Positions 20,001 through 28,329 are shown, counted from the stretch's first letter. The stretch: DNA of 64,000 bases from Microbacterium flavescens (GCF_018588945.1 NZ_JAFIWA010000004.1:124001-188000), one strand, 5' to 3'. Made by a program: numbers and translations. The notes: a model not told the origin generated them from the letters alone.

Positions 20001-21173
20001 GGGTGCGAGTCCCCACACGTCCTCGACGAACGCGCGGTCGGCCGGGCTGAAGACCGCACGCTGGCCGGGAAGTCCCGGGCCCATGTAGCCCATCTCGCGC
20101 CCGCCCATCGCGTTCGGCTGCCCGGTGAGCGAGAACGGGCCGCTGCCCGGACGGCAGATGGCGCCGGTGGCGAGGTGGAGGTTGCAGATGGCATTGGTGT
20201 GCCATGTTCCCTGCGTCGACTGGTTGAGGCCCATCGTCCACAGGGTCATCCACTCGCCCGCCTCGGCGATCCACCGCGCGGCGGTGCGGATGTCCGCCTC
20301 CGCCAGACCTGTCACCTCCGCGACGCGCGCCGGCGAGTACTCGGCGAGGAACTCCGGCATCCCGTCCCAGCCCTCGGTGTGCGCGACGATGAACTCGCGA
20401 TCGATGGCGCCCTCCACCACCAGCAGGTGCAGCAGACCGTTGAGGAGCGCCAGATCGGTTCCCGGCGCGATCGGCAGGTAGAGGTCGGCCCGCTCGGCGG
20501 TGGCCGTGCGGCGGGGGTCGACCACGATGAGCTTCGCCCCCTGCTTGAGGCGGTCGGCCATGCGGAGGAAGAGGATCGGATGGCAGTCGGCCATGTTGGA
20601 CCCGATGACGAAGAACAGGTCGGCGCGATCCAGGTCCTCGTACGAGCCGGGCGGGCCGTCTGCGCCGAGCGACTGCTTGTAGCCGGTGCCCGCCGACGCC
20701 ATGCACAGACGTGAGTTCGACTCGAGGTGCAGGCCGCGGAGATATCCCTTCATGAGCTTGTTCGAGAGGTACTGCGCCTCGATCGACATCTGGCCCGACA
20801 CGTAGACGGCCACGGCGTCGGGGCCGTGCTCGTCGACGATCGCCCGCAGGCGCGCACCGGCTTCGGCGATCGCGGCATCGAGCGGTGCCGGAACCGCCGG
20901 CTCGCCGCGCGCCGGCCGGACGTACGCCGACGCCATGCGTCCCGGTGCGTGCATGAGCTCGACGTGCGTCGCACCCTTGGTGCACAGGCGCCCGGCGTTC
21001 GCGGGGTGCGCCCGGTCGCCGGCCACCTTCGACACGAACGAGCCGCTGCCATCGGGCGAGGCGGCCGTCGTCACGGTGATCCCGCAGCCGACGCCGCAGT
21101 ACGAGCAGGCGGCGCGCACCTCGGCGGACGGCGCGCTCGTGCGCGGCCCCGCGGGAAGCGCGATGGTGCTCAT
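17046..21173 (-). CDS. Assimilatory nitrate reductase fused to CPR-type flavoprotein
   Basis: One 1375-residue chain. Residues 1 to about 800 form a molybdopterin nitrate reductase. An N-terminal 4Fe-4S site is formed by Cys23, Cys26, Cys30 and Cys63 (CSYCGVGC ... LCTKG). The Mo-bisMGD domains follow (NSRLCMASAGTGYK, IGSNMADCHPILFLR), then an aspartate-decarboxylase-like cap with HPRDAEILGI. From about residue 840 a flavodoxin domain begins (LWGSQTGNAEEV, TSTFGDGGPPDNA). The FAD part follows (RQYSISSSPK) and then the NADPH part (GPGTGIAPFRAF, GDASRMAKDVD). The chain should move electrons from NADPH through FAD and FMN to the Mo centre. Close relatives in actinobacteria are annotated as bifunctional, so this is a natural fusion rather than an error. 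Confidence 0.92.
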   Translation of the reverse strand: MSTIALPAGPRTSAPSAEVRAACSYCGVGCGITVTTAASPDGSGSFVSKVAGDRAHPANAGRLCTKGATHVELMHAPGRMASAYVRPARGEPAVPAPLDAAIAEAGARLRAIVDEHGPDAVAVYVSGQMSIEAQYLSNKLMKGYLRGLHLESNSRLCMASAGTGYKQSLGADGPPGSYEDLDRADLFFVIGSNMADCHPILFLRMADRLKQGAKLIVVDPRRTATAERADLYLPIAPGTDLALLNGLLHLLVVEGAIDREFIVAHTEGWDGMPEFLAEYSPARVAEVTGLAEADIRTAARWIAEAGEWMTLWTMGLNQSTQGTWHTNAICNLHLATGAICRPGSGPFSLTGQPNAMGGREMGYMGPGLPGQRAVFSPADRAFVEDVWGLAPGTIRDEAGTGTIDMFRSMAAGKIRAAWIICTNPVASVANRSSAIAGLEAAELVIVQDVFTETATNAYADILLPATLWVESEGVMVNSDRTMTLSQRAADAPGDAQPDWLTICRIAQAVGFDEGFAFESSGEVFEEIRRFWNPQTGWDIRGVDYDRLRRGPVQWPAPPGDAEDRHPIRYVNDGISQALHREVDGTVPRLAFATPSRRAQFFARPHLGPSELPDDDYPWILNTGRLQHQWHTMTKTGKVDKLVRLNPKPFVEVHPRDAEILGIAEGDQVEIASRRGRAVLPAVVTDRVQPGCCFAPFHWNDEHGEHLAVNAVTSDAVDAASLQPEFKFAAVALRRVGPASDEAPIREKADGMPLPGAARAVLTGAGVEATGAPALTEAEGRYLSGFLSALEVASVASGSVPVLPPAAPLREVSRAWFDGVLAGLYSRTPLGLPAAGAPALDEVTVLWGSQTGNAEEVASTCAATLTARGIPARTVSMVDMSLTDLASVRKLLVVTSTFGDGGPPDNAADLWDELSSDTVPELPGLDYAVFAIGDSSYDDFCGHGRSIDARLGALGATALLPRVDCEPDYAEPAAAWLEEVISTITAGDAASAVLTEAPAAPPMRRMFTRGNPVLAPLVTNRLLSGAGSAKEVRQFGFDLERAGVTYEAGDSLGVVCANAPAMVAEWLDVTGLSPHAVVELEGRERFLEDALAELDITRIGADLLAFVAERNPDPTLATLLRRENKGRLEQFLWSMHAVDLLRAFPVRAEAAEWMPVLKRLQPRQYSISSSPKTSPDEVQLTVSVVRFETETGLRRGGVASTYLADSAAAAPTPIYLEKSPHFRTPAAADAPMIMIGPGTGIAPFRAFLHDRRADGHTGRNWLFFGEQHAATDFYYREELESMRDDGFLTRLDLAFSRDQRQKIYVQDRMVEHGLELWRWLQDGAQLYVCGDASRMAKDVDDTLVTIARRHGGLSGEAAADYRKSLVAQKRYVRDVY

Positions 21174-21194
21174 GCCCCGATGATCCCCGAGGCA

Positions 21195-21244
21195 TGTTCC
21201 ACCGGGTCGTGCGGGGTGTTACGCCCGGATCACATCAGCCTCAC
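21195..21244 (-). promoter_or_regulatory. Nitrogen-regulator-type operator upstream of the nitrate reductase
   Basis: Read on the minus strand: GTGAG (21244-21240), N17, GTAAC (21222-21218), N18, GAACA (21199-21195). Spacing is identical to the nirB and narK sites. The last element lies only about 22 bases before the ATG, so the promoter must be very close to the start codon. Confidence 0.6.
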
Positions 21245-21292
21245 GGGCCGGAGGAAAGGACAGTGAGCGGATGCCGCGCCCTGCCTGCGGCA

Positions 21293-21946
21293 TCAGTCCT
21301 GTGCGGACTCGGCGTCGTCGTCCGGCGCGGCCGGGGTGTTGTCGTCGCCGGGGATCTCCTCGAACAGGCCGGGGGGCGGAGTGACCACCAGGCGGCCGGC
21401 GGGGATGTCGACCTCGGGAACGATCGCCTTGACGAACGGGACGAGCACCTCGTCGTCGCCGGGGGTGCGGACGATCAGGAGGTCCTGCGCCGGCATGTGG
21501 TCGACGCGGATGACCCGGCCGACGGTCGCGCCGTCGCGCACCACGTCGAGGCCGACGAGCTGGTGATCGAACCACGCGTCGTCCTCCGCCGACGGCGCCT
21601 CGGTGTCCTGGTCGATCCACAGGATCGCGCGGATGAGGCCCTCGGCGGCGTCGCGGTCGTCGACGCCCTCGAAGAACGCCACGGGGTGGGTGTTCATCCA
21701 GCGGAACTCGCGGACGGTCAGCGGTTTCCCGTGCCACGGCGAGGACTCGGGAACCTGCAGGGTGAAGGTGGCTCCGGGCACGAAGCGACCCTCGGGGTCG
21801 TCGGTGTAGAGCTCGAGCTTGATCGCGCCCTTGAGACCGTGGGCCTTGACGAGGCGCCCGACGCGCAGCTGCGTCTTGCCGGACGGCGCCGGTGCGGGGC
21901 TCTTCGACGCGGAGTCGGCGTTCGCGCCGGTGGTGTCTTCTGCCAC
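21293..21946 (-). CDS. rimM: Ribosome maturation factor RimM
   Basis: A 217-residue protein that binds S19 and helps 16S rRNA processing. The N-terminal domain starts QLRVGRLVKAHGLKGAIKLELYTDDPE, and the PRC-barrel domain contains DHQLVGLDVV and DEVLVPFVKAIVPEVD. A flexible N-terminal leader of about 25 residues and an acidic C-terminal tail extend it. The start is the GTG at 21946, one base after the stop of the KH gene. The trmD partner usually next to it lies 6 kb away. Confidence 0.94.
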   Translation of the reverse strand: MAEDTTGANADSASKSPAPAPSGKTQLRVGRLVKAHGLKGAIKLELYTDDPEGRFVPGATFTLQVPESSPWHGKPLTVREFRWMNTHPVAFFEGVDDRDAAEGLIRAILWIDQDTEAPSAEDDAWFDHQLVGLDVVRDGATVGRVIRVDHMPAQDLLIVRTPGDDEVLVPFVKAIVPEVDIPAGRLVVTPPPGLFEEIPGDDNTPAAPDDDAESAQD

Positions 21947-21947
21947 C

Positions 21948-22178
21948 TCAGTCGTCCGCGACGTCGACGCGGACGCGCCTGCCGTCGGCGAGCGCTCCGA
22001 TGAGAGTGCGCAGGGCTTTGGCCGTGCGGCCGCCGCGCCCGATCACGCGACCCCGGTCTTCGGGGTGGACGTGGACCTCGAGCACGTCACCGCGAGGCGA
22101 CGTGGACGAGTCGATGCGCACGGCGTCCGGGTGATCGACGATCCCCTTGACGACGTGCTCGAGCGCGGCGGCGAGCAA
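21948..22178 (-). CDS. KH-domain RNA-binding protein (KhpA type)
   Basis: A 76-residue protein with a single KH domain (VHPEDRGRVIGRGGRTAKALRTL; the GRGG loop contacts RNA), matching the KhpA/YlqC family. It is an RNA chaperone that works with KhpB in other Gram-positive bacteria. The start is a TTG at 22178, four bases after the rpsP stop. No better codon fits the conserved start LAAALEHVVKGIV. It belongs to the rpsP-khpA-rimM operon. Confidence 0.9.
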   Translation of the reverse strand: MLAAALEHVVKGIVDHPDAVRIDSSTSPRGDVLEVHVHPEDRGRVIGRGGRTAKALRTLIGALADGRRVRVDVADD

Positions 22179-22182
22179 CGGA

Positions 22183-22608
22183 TTACTCGGCGGACTCGGC
22201 GGCGACCTCGTCGGTCGCCTCGGCGGCCGGAGCCTCTGCGGGCGCCTCCGCCTTCTTCTCGGCCTTGGGCTTGACGACGGACTTCTTCGAGGAGTCGATC
22301 TCGAAGTCGGCCTTCGGCTCGCGGACCTTCACCGTCGAGACGGCGTCCTTGTCGCCCTTGAACTTGCCCCAGTCGCCCGTGAGCTTGAGCAGCGCGGCGA
22401 CCTGCTCGGTCGGCTGGGCGCCGACGCTGAGCCAGTACTGCGCACGCTCGGAGTCGACCTCGATGAACGAGGGCTCCTCGGTGGGGTGGTACTTGCCGAT
22501 CTCCTCGATGACACGACCATCGCGCTTGGTGCGCGAGTCGGCCACGACGATGCGGTAGTACGGCGCACGGATCTTGCCGAGTCGCTTGAGACGGATCTTG
22601 ACAGCCAC
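22183..22608 (-). CDS. rpsP: 30S ribosomal protein S16
   Basis: Ribosomal protein bS16 of 141 residues. The N-terminal 80 residues are the conserved fold ([45 protein letters not shown]). The C-terminal 45 residues are a Lys/Ala/Glu-rich tail typical of actinobacterial S16. The GTG at 22608 has AGGAG four bases upstream and gives the universal VAVKIRL start. It is the first gene of a short operon with the KH gene and rimM. Confidence 0.96.
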   Translation of the reverse strand: MAVKIRLKRLGKIRAPYYRIVVADSRTKRDGRVIEEIGKYHPTEEPSFIEVDSERAQYWLSVGAQPTEQVAALLKLTGDWGKFKGDKDAVSTVKVREPKADFEIDSSKKSVVKPKAEKKAEAPAEAPAAEATDEVAAESAE

Positions 22609-22734
22609 GATTCTCCTGAATGTGTGGAAAGTGATTGAACCCATCGCCTGGGGAGTGGGGTGCACACCCGGCGGAAGCTCTGAAGGGAGGATCTCCGCGC
22701 TGGATAGAGGGTCGAGCGGGTGATCCAGCGTTCT

Positions 22735-22743
22735 ATTCTGCCA
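22735..22743 (-). promoter_or_regulatory. Candidate extended -10 promoter of rpsP
   Basis: The minus strand reads TGGCAGAAT, the same 9-mer as upstream of rplS. It predicts a 5' leader of about 120 bases before the rpsP GTG. The promoter role is inferred. Confidence 0.5.
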
Positions 22744-22802
22744 GATGACGCGGCCTGCCGCGAACACCCGAGCTGCGGATGCCCTCATGCCAGACTGTGC
22801 GA

Positions 22803-23966
22803 ATGACGGTGCCCTTCGCGACATCCACCCGCTCGTCCGTTGGCCTGGAGTGGGAGCTCATGCTCGCCGATGGAACGACGGGAGATCTCGCGCCCCGGGC
22901 GCCCGAGATCCTGCAGGAGCTGGAAGAGCCCACCGCCCTCGAGCGCTACACCGTCACCGGCGAGCTGCTCACGAACACCGTCGAGGTGACCAGCGGGATC
23001 GGCGGCACGGTGGCCGCCGCCGTCGACGACATCGCGGATGCGATCGCGGCGGTGCGCAAGGTCAGCGACCCTCTCGACGTCGAGCTGCTGTGCGCCGGGA
23101 GCCACCCGTTCGCGCAGTGGTTCGATCAGAAGGTCACCGACAAGACCCGCTACAACAAGCTCATCGAGCGCACGCAGTGGTGGGGTCGCAACATGATGAT
23201 CTGGGGCATCCACGTGCATGTCGGCGTGGACGACGTCAACAAGGTCTTCCCGATCATCAACGCCCTCACCGTCTATCTCCCCCATCTGCAGGCGCTGTCG
23301 GCCTCGAGCCCGTTCTGGGCGGGCGAGCGCACCGGCTACGCCTCCAATCGCTCGCTCGTCTTCCAGCAGCTGCCGACCGCCGGCCTGCCCTGGCCGCTCG
23401 ACACCTGGAGCCAGTTCGAGGGCTACCTCGACGACCTCGTCGGAACCGGGGTGATGGCCGACGCGACCGAGGTGCGCTGGGACATCCGCCCGGCCCCGCG
23501 CTGGGGCACGATCGAAGTGCGCGCGTGCGACGGCATGTCGACGCTGCCCGAGCTGGCGGCGCTCGCAGCGCTGATCCAGGCGCTGGTCGAGCACTTCTCA
23601 CGGGAACTCGACGAGGGCCGCGAGCTGGTCACGCTGCAGCCGTGGTTCGTCCGCGAGAACAAGTGGCGCGCGGCCCGGTACGGGCTCGACGCCCGCGTGA
23701 TCATCGACCGCGAGGGCACGCAGGTGCCGGTGACGGAGCACATCCGCGAGAAGCTCGCAGAACTGGAGGACATCGCCGTCGAGCTCAAGTGCTCGCGGGA
23801 GCTGGCGGGAATCGAGACGATCCTGAGCCAGGGAGCCAGTTACGCACGCCAGCTGGTGGTCGCGGATGCCGCCGACGGGGATCTGCGCGAGGTCGTGCAG
23901 CACCTCATCCGGGAGTTCCGGTCAGGTCCGACGCTCCGAGATCACCTCGCACAGCTCGGTCGCTGA
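22803..23966 (+). CDS. Carboxylate-amine ligase, GCS2 family (YbdK-like)
   Basis: A 387-residue member of the type-2 glutamate-cysteine ligase family, which forms gamma-glutamyl bonds with ATP. Visible blocks are [12 protein letters not shown] at the start, [23 protein letters not shown], the metal-binding [10 protein letters not shown], and [17 protein letters not shown]. The ATG at 22803 gives the family start; an ATG at 22779 would add eight residues. YbdK-type proteins have weak ligase activity in E. coli, and in actinobacteria related enzymes are linked to thiol or ergothioneine metabolism, so the substrate is uncertain. It stands alone between rpsP, which is divergent, and ffh, which is convergent. 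Confidence 0.88.
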   Translation: MTVPFATSTRSSVGLEWELMLADGTTGDLAPRAPEILQELEEPTALERYTVTGELLTNTVEVTSGIGGTVAAAVDDIADAIAAVRKVSDPLDVELLCAGSHPFAQWFDQKVTDKTRYNKLIERTQWWGRNMMIWGIHVHVGVDDVNKVFPIINALTVYLPHLQALSASSPFWAGERTGYASNRSLVFQQLPTAGLPWPLDTWSQFEGYLDDLVGTGVMADATEVRWDIRPAPRWGTIEVRACDGMSTLPELAALAALIQALVEHFSRELDEGRELVTLQPWFVRENKWRAARYGLDARVIIDREGTQVPVTEHIREKLAELEDIAVELKCSRELAGIETILSQGASYARQLVVADAADGDLREVVQHLIREFRSGPTLRDHLAQLGR

Positions 23967-23987
23967 CCGGGTCCCGGGAGCGGCCGA

Positions 23988-25544
23988 TCAGCCCTTGCCG
24001 AGCAGCTTCTGGAGCTCGGCGAGATCGGCCTCGCTCGGGACCCCCTTCGCACCGCCCAGACCGAAGCCCGACCCCGTCGGCGTCGCGGGAGCCGCGGCGA
24101 TGCCGGCGTTCTCGGCGGCGCGCTTGGCCGGGTTGCCTGAGCGCGAGCCCTTGGCCTTCTGCTGCTTCCCGCGCTTCGAAGAGGCGCCGGGGCGCCCTCC
24201 GCCCGGGATCGGACCCATGCCGGGGATGTTGGGAACGCCGCCGCGGGCGACGGTCTTCATCATCTTCGCGGCCTGGTCGAAGCGCTGCACCAGCTGATTG
24301 ACCTCCGTCACCGTCACGCCCGAGCCGCGGGCGATGCGCAGTCGCCGGGAACCGTTGAGCACCTTGGGGTTGCGGCGCTCCCCCGGCGTCATGGAGCGGA
24401 TGATGGCCTCGGTGCGGTCGATCTCGCGCTCGTCGAAGTTCTCGAGCTGATCCTTCATGGACCCCATGCCCGGGAGCATCCCGAGCATCTTCTTCATGGA
24501 GCCCATCTTCTTCATCTGCTGCATCTGCTCGAGGAAGTCCTCGAGCGTGAAGCTCTCCGTGGCGAGCTTCTCGGCCATCTTCATGGCCTCGTCCTCGTCG
24601 AAGGCCTGCTGGGCCTGCTCGATGAGGGTCAGGATGTCGCCGAGGTCGAGGATGCGGCTCGCCATGCGGTCGGGGTGGAAGGCCTCGAGGTCGTCGAGTC
24701 CTTCGCCGGTCGACGCGTAGATGATGGGGCGGCCGGTGACCGACGCGACCGACAGCGCGGCGCCGCCTCGCGCATCGCCGTCGAGCTTGGACAGCACGAC
24801 GCCGGTGAAGTCGACGCCGTCCTGGAAGGCCTTCGCCGTGTTGACGGCGTCCTGGCCGATCATGGCGTCGATGACGAAGAGGACCTCGTCGGGATCGGTC
24901 GCCGTGCGGATGTCGGCGGCCTGCTTCATCAGCTCAGCGTCGACGCCGAGGCGTCCGGCGGTGTCGATGATCACCACGTCGTGCTGCTGGCGGCGCGCGA
25001 CCTCGACGCCCTCGCGCGCCACGCGAACCGGGTCGCCGATGCCGTTGCCCGGCTCGGGCGCGTAGATCGCGGCGCCGGCGCGCTCGGCGACGACCTGCAG
25101 CTGGTTCACCGCGTTGGGACGCTGGAGGTCGGCGGCGATGAGGAGGGGCGTGTGGCCGTCCTTCTCGAGCTGGTGCGCGAGCTTGCCGGCGAAGGTCGTC
25201 TTGCCCGACCCCTGGAGGCCCGCGAGCATGATGACCGTCGGCGGGTTCTTCGCGAACTGCAGGCGACGCTGCTGGCCGCCGAGGATCGCGACGAGCTCCT
25301 CGTTGACGATCTGCACGACCTGCTGGGCGGGGTTGAGCGCCCGGTTGACCTCGTCGCCGAGGGCGCGCTCGCGCACCTTGGCGGTGAACTCCTTGACGAC
25401 GGGCAGGGCCACGTCGGCGTCGAGCAGCGCGCGACGGATCTCGCGGACAGTGCCGTCGACGTCCGCGGGCGTGAGCTGCCCCTTCTTGCGGAGGTTGCGG
25501 AAGGTCTCGGTGAGCCGGTCGGAGAGGGTGCCGAAAGTCGCCAT
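23988..25544 (-). CDS. ffh: Signal recognition particle protein Ffh
   Basis: SRP54-type GTPase of 518 residues that binds signal peptides with SRP RNA and docks on FtsY. The N domain (FGTLSDRLTETFRNL) is followed by the G domain with P-loop GLQGSGKTTFAGKLA, DTAGRLGVD and TKLDGDARGG. The Met-rich M domain (MKKMGSMKKMLGMLPGMGSM) has an RNA-binding helix and a basic Gly/Ala-rich C terminus. The ATG at 25544 gives the family N terminus. It lies upstream of the rpsP block on the same strand, separated by the divergent ligase gene. Confidence 0.97.
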   Translation of the reverse strand: MATFGTLSDRLTETFRNLRKKGQLTPADVDGTVREIRRALLDADVALPVVKEFTAKVRERALGDEVNRALNPAQQVVQIVNEELVAILGGQQRRLQFAKNPPTVIMLAGLQGSGKTTFAGKLAHQLEKDGHTPLLIAADLQRPNAVNQLQVVAERAGAAIYAPEPGNGIGDPVRVAREGVEVARRQQHDVVIIDTAGRLGVDAELMKQAADIRTATDPDEVLFVIDAMIGQDAVNTAKAFQDGVDFTGVVLSKLDGDARGGAALSVASVTGRPIIYASTGEGLDDLEAFHPDRMASRILDLGDILTLIEQAQQAFDEDEAMKMAEKLATESFTLEDFLEQMQQMKKMGSMKKMLGMLPGMGSMKDQLENFDEREIDRTEAIIRSMTPGERRNPKVLNGSRRLRIARGSGVTVTEVNQLVQRFDQAAKMMKTVARGGVPNIPGMGPIPGGGRPGASSKRGKQQKAKGSRSGNPAKRAAENAGIAAAPATPTGSGFGLGGAKGVPSEADLAELQKLLGKG

Positions 25545-25594
25545 GATCCCCCGATTCTACGTGAGCGGATGCCTCGCCCCGGCGCCGCTCCGGC

Positions 25595-26584
25595 TCACTC
25601 GGGTCCGAGTTCCTGGAAGAGCGTCAGCTGCAGACCGGCAGGACCCCGCAGGCGCGCGTTGATCGAGCGCCAGGGCGTCTGGCGAGCGGATGCCTCGACC
25701 TCGGCGCCCGCGGCCTCGAGGCGCTCCGTCGCAGCCGCGGCGTCGCCGACCTCCAGCGCCAGCCGGATGCGGTCGCTGGTGACGCCGTCGGTCTCGACGC
25801 GGTCGATGAAGTCGACCTGAGCGGGGTTGGACAGCTCGAGCGTCGCGCGTCCGGCGTCGAGGATGGCCACCCGCGCCCCGCCCTCCGCCTCGTACGCCTC
25901 GGACTGCGGCATGCCGACGACGTCGCGGTAGAAGGCGAGCGCCTCGTCGAAGTCGGGGGCGCGCACGACGACACGCAGCTGCCGCACTTCGCCCGCTGCG
26001 GGTGTCGGCGCGATGGTGCCGGCCGCGTCGGCGCCGCGGGAGAGGAAGCGCTCGAGCGAGGTGACGCCTGCCCCGTCGTGCGCCCATGCCTCGACGGCGG
26101 CGAGGACTGCGCCGCCCCAGGCCGCACCCGCCACCTCCGCGTGCAGCCTGTCGGCTCCGCCGCGCGCGAGACGGTCGGCGACCGCCCGGCTGACGCGGGT
26201 GCGGCGCAGTGCCCCTTCGCGGTCGAGCTCCGTATCGAGGCCCATCGCGGTGGCGTTGACGATGGCGAGCGCGAGGCTGTCCGGTGCGAACTCGGAGCCG
26301 AGGGAGAGAACCGCGGCACGGACGCCGGCCGCGGCATCCGCTCCCCGATCCGTCGCCAGTCGCTCCTCGAGGCCTGCGAGCCGCTCGTCGAGGCCGGCCC
26401 ACAGGATGTCGGACTTGGAGGCGAAGTAGTTGAAGAAGCTCGACCGGCTCACACCCGCACGCGACGTGATGTCGGCGATCGACGTGGCCTCGAAGCCCTG
26501 CTCGAGGAAGAGCTCGCACGCTGCCTCGGCCAGGGTCTCCTTCGATGAGGCCTTCGGTCTTCCCACGCGCCCGGTGCTGCTCAT
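25595..26584 (-). CDS. TetR-type regulator fused to a VOC (glyoxalase-like) domain
   Basis: A 329-residue protein. Residues about 8-60 are a TetR helix-turn-helix (KETLAEAACELFLEQGF, ITSRAGVSRSSFFNYFASK), followed by a helical ligand domain to about 190. Residues about 200-329 form a VOC module with the two beta-alpha-beta-beta-beta halves (LRVVVRAPDFDEALAFYRDVVG, ARVAILDAGRATLELSN, RLALEVGDAAAATERL, PAGLQLTLFQEL). Metal ligands of active glyoxalases are not obvious, so the VOC part may sense a ligand. I chose the ATG at 26584; one at 26605 would add seven residues. The gene diverges from lipB. Fusion of the two families is uncommon. Confidence 0.85.
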   Translation of the reverse strand: MSSTGRVGRPKASSKETLAEAACELFLEQGFEATSIADITSRAGVSRSSFFNYFASKSDILWAGLDERLAGLEERLATDRGADAAAGVRAAVLSLGSEFAPDSLALAIVNATAMGLDTELDREGALRRTRVSRAVADRLARGGADRLHAEVAGAAWGGAVLAAVEAWAHDGAGVTSLERFLSRGADAAGTIAPTPAAGEVRQLRVVVRAPDFDEALAFYRDVVGMPQSEAYEAEGGARVAILDAGRATLELSNPAQVDFIDRVETDGVTSDRIRLALEVGDAAAATERLEAAGAEVEASARQTPWRSINARLRGPAGLQLTLFQELGPE

Positions 26585-26624
26585 CCACGACACGCTAGCG
26601 GGCATGGCCCCGACGCGTCAGTGG

Positions 26625-26630
26625 CATAAT
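26625..26630 (+). promoter_or_regulatory. Candidate -10 of lipB
   Basis: CATAAT, a near-consensus -10 hexamer, lies 41 bases before the lipB ATG. The -35 region is weak. GAAGGAG four bases before the ATG is the ribosome site. Confidence 0.45.
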
Positions 26631-26671
26631 GTTGGACGCAATCCATCAATCGCCATAAGCGAAGGAGCACG

Positions 26672-27313
26672 ATGCTCGCGATCGAGACGGTGGGCCTCTC
26701 CCCCGACTATGTCCCCTACCTCGACGGGTGGGCGCTCCAGCGCAGCATCCACGCCGAGATCGTCGCCGGAGCCCGCCCCGACACCCTGCTTCTCCTCGAG
26801 CACGACCCGGTCTACACCGCCGGCGCCCGCACCGCGCGGCACGAGCGCCCGACCGACGGCACGCCCGTCGTCGACGTCGACCGGGGCGGCAAGATCACGT
26901 GGCACGGGCCCGGTCAGCTGGTGGGCTATCCGATCGTGAGGCTCGCCGAACCGGTCGACGTCGTGGCCCACGTCCGCCGGCTGGAGCACGTGCTGATCGA
27001 GGTGCTCCGCGGCCACGGCGTCGACGGCTACCGGGTCGAAGGGCGCAGCGGCGTGTGGGTCAGGCGGCCCCTCGGGGAGGACAAGATCGCCGCCATCGGC
27101 GTGCGGGTGCAGCGCGGCGTGACCATGCACGGCTTCGCGCTGAACTGCGACAACACGCTCGCCGGGTTCCGCGGCATCATCCCGTGCGGGATCACGGATG
27201 CCGGCGTGACCACGATCAGCGAGGTGGTCGGCGCCGACGTCGCCCCCCGCGACGTCGTCGACACTGTGGCGGAGGCGTTCCGGGTCGAGTACGCAAGCGA
27301 GGTCGCGGCATGA
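26672..27313 (+). CDS. lipB: Octanoyl-[acyl-carrier-protein]:protein N-octanoyltransferase
   Basis: A 213-residue cytoplasmic enzyme that transfers octanoyl from ACP to lipoyl domains of 2-oxoacid dehydrogenases and the glycine cleavage H protein. It shows the family signature [17 protein letters not shown], the Lys in [22 protein letters not shown] and the catalytic Cys in [14 protein letters not shown]. The length is normal. The ATG at 26672 follows a good ribosome site. Its stop overlaps the lipA ATG (ATGA), so the two steps of lipoate synthesis are co-expressed. Confidence 0.96.
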   Translation: MLAIETVGLSPDYVPYLDGWALQRSIHAEIVAGARPDTLLLLEHDPVYTAGARTARHERPTDGTPVVDVDRGGKITWHGPGQLVGYPIVRLAEPVDVVAHVRRLEHVLIEVLRGHGVDGYRVEGRSGVWVRRPLGEDKIAAIGVRVQRGVTMHGFALNCDNTLAGFRGIIPCGITDAGVTTISEVVGADVAPRDVVDTVAEAFRVEYASEVAA

Positions 27314-28329
27314 GCGCGTGCGGCACGGGCGGCGTGGCACCGGGCAGCGGGCCGGACGGGCGGAAGCTGCTGCGCCTGGAGGTGCGCAACGCGCAGACGC
27401 CGATCGAGCGCAAGCCGGAGTGGATCAAGACGAAGGCGAAGATGGGGCCGGAGTATCAGGCTCTCCACGCCCTCGTGAAGACCGAGGAGCTGCACACGGT
27501 CTGCCAGGAGGCCGGTTGCCCCAACATCTACGAGTGCTGGGAGGACCGCGAGGCGACGTTCCTCATCGGCGGCTCGCAGTGCACGCGCCGGTGCGACTTC
27601 TGCCAGATCGACACGGGCAAGCCCGCCGACTACGACATGGACGAGCCCCGCCGCGTGGCCGAGAGCGTGGTGCGGATGAACCTGCGCTACGCCACCGTGA
27701 CGGGCGTCGCGCGCGACGACCTGCCCGACGGCGGCGCCTGGCTGCACGCCGAGACCGTGCGGCAGATCCACGCCATGAACCCGAACACGGGCGTCGAGAT
27801 CCTCGCGACCGACTTCAACGGCGACCCGTCGCTCCTGGGCGAGGTGTTCGACAGTCGCCCCGAGGTGTTCGCCCACAATGTCGAGACGGTGCCGCGCATC
27901 TTCAAGCGCATCCGTCCGGCGTTCCGCTACGAGCGGTCGCTCGACGTGCTCACGCAGGCGCGCACCGCGGGGCTCATCACGAAGTCGAACCTCATCCTCG
28001 GCATGGGTGAGGAGCCCGAGGAGGTCGTCCAGGCCCTGCAGGACCTCCACGACGCGGGCACCGACATCATCACCATCACCCAGTACCTTCGGCCGTCGCC
28101 CCGGCACCTCCCCGTCGCCCGCTGGGTCAAGCCGCAGGAGTTCGTCGAGTTCAAGGAGGAGGCCGAGCGCATCGGATTCCTCGGCGTCCTCGCCGGTCCG
28201 CTCGTGCGGTCCTCGTACCGTGCCGGGCGCCTGTGGGCGCAGTCGATGGTGTCGAAGGGCCGCGAGATCCCTCCCCACCTCGCGCACATCGCCGAAGCCG
28301 CGGAGCTCGGGTTTGCCCAGGCCGTCTAG
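27310..28329 (+). CDS. lipA: Lipoyl synthase
   Basis: Radical-SAM enzyme of 339 residues that inserts two sulfur atoms into the octanoyl group placed by LipB. Both iron-sulfur sites are visible: the auxiliary cluster in [13 protein letters not shown] and the radical-[11 protein letters not shown]. Further signatures are [31 protein letters not shown] and [18 protein letters not shown]. The C-terminal VRSSYRA supplies the Ser ligand of the auxiliary cluster. It starts at ATG 27310, overlapping lipB. It converges on the next gene. Confidence 0.97.
   Translation: MSACGTGGVAPGSGPDGRKLLRLEVRNAQTPIERKPEWIKTKAKMGPEYQALHALVKTEELHTVCQEAGCPNIYECWEDREATFLIGGSQCTRRCDFCQIDTGKPADYDMDEPRRVAESVVRMNLRYATVTGVARDDLPDGGAWLHAETVRQIHAMNPNTGVEILATDFNGDPSLLGEVFDSRPEVFAHNVETVPRIFKRIRPAFRYERSLDVLTQARTAGLITKSNLILGMGEEPEEVVQALQDLHDAGTDIITITQYLRPSPRHLPVARWVKPQEFVEFKEEAERIGFLGVLAGPLVRSSYRAGRLWAQSMVSKGREIPPHLAHIAEAAELGFAQAV

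Noticed and set aside
18463..21195. A 910-codon frame on the same strand as the nitrate reductase in another register
   Set aside because: It is an Arg/Gly-rich out-of-frame reading of the real gene, with no motif.
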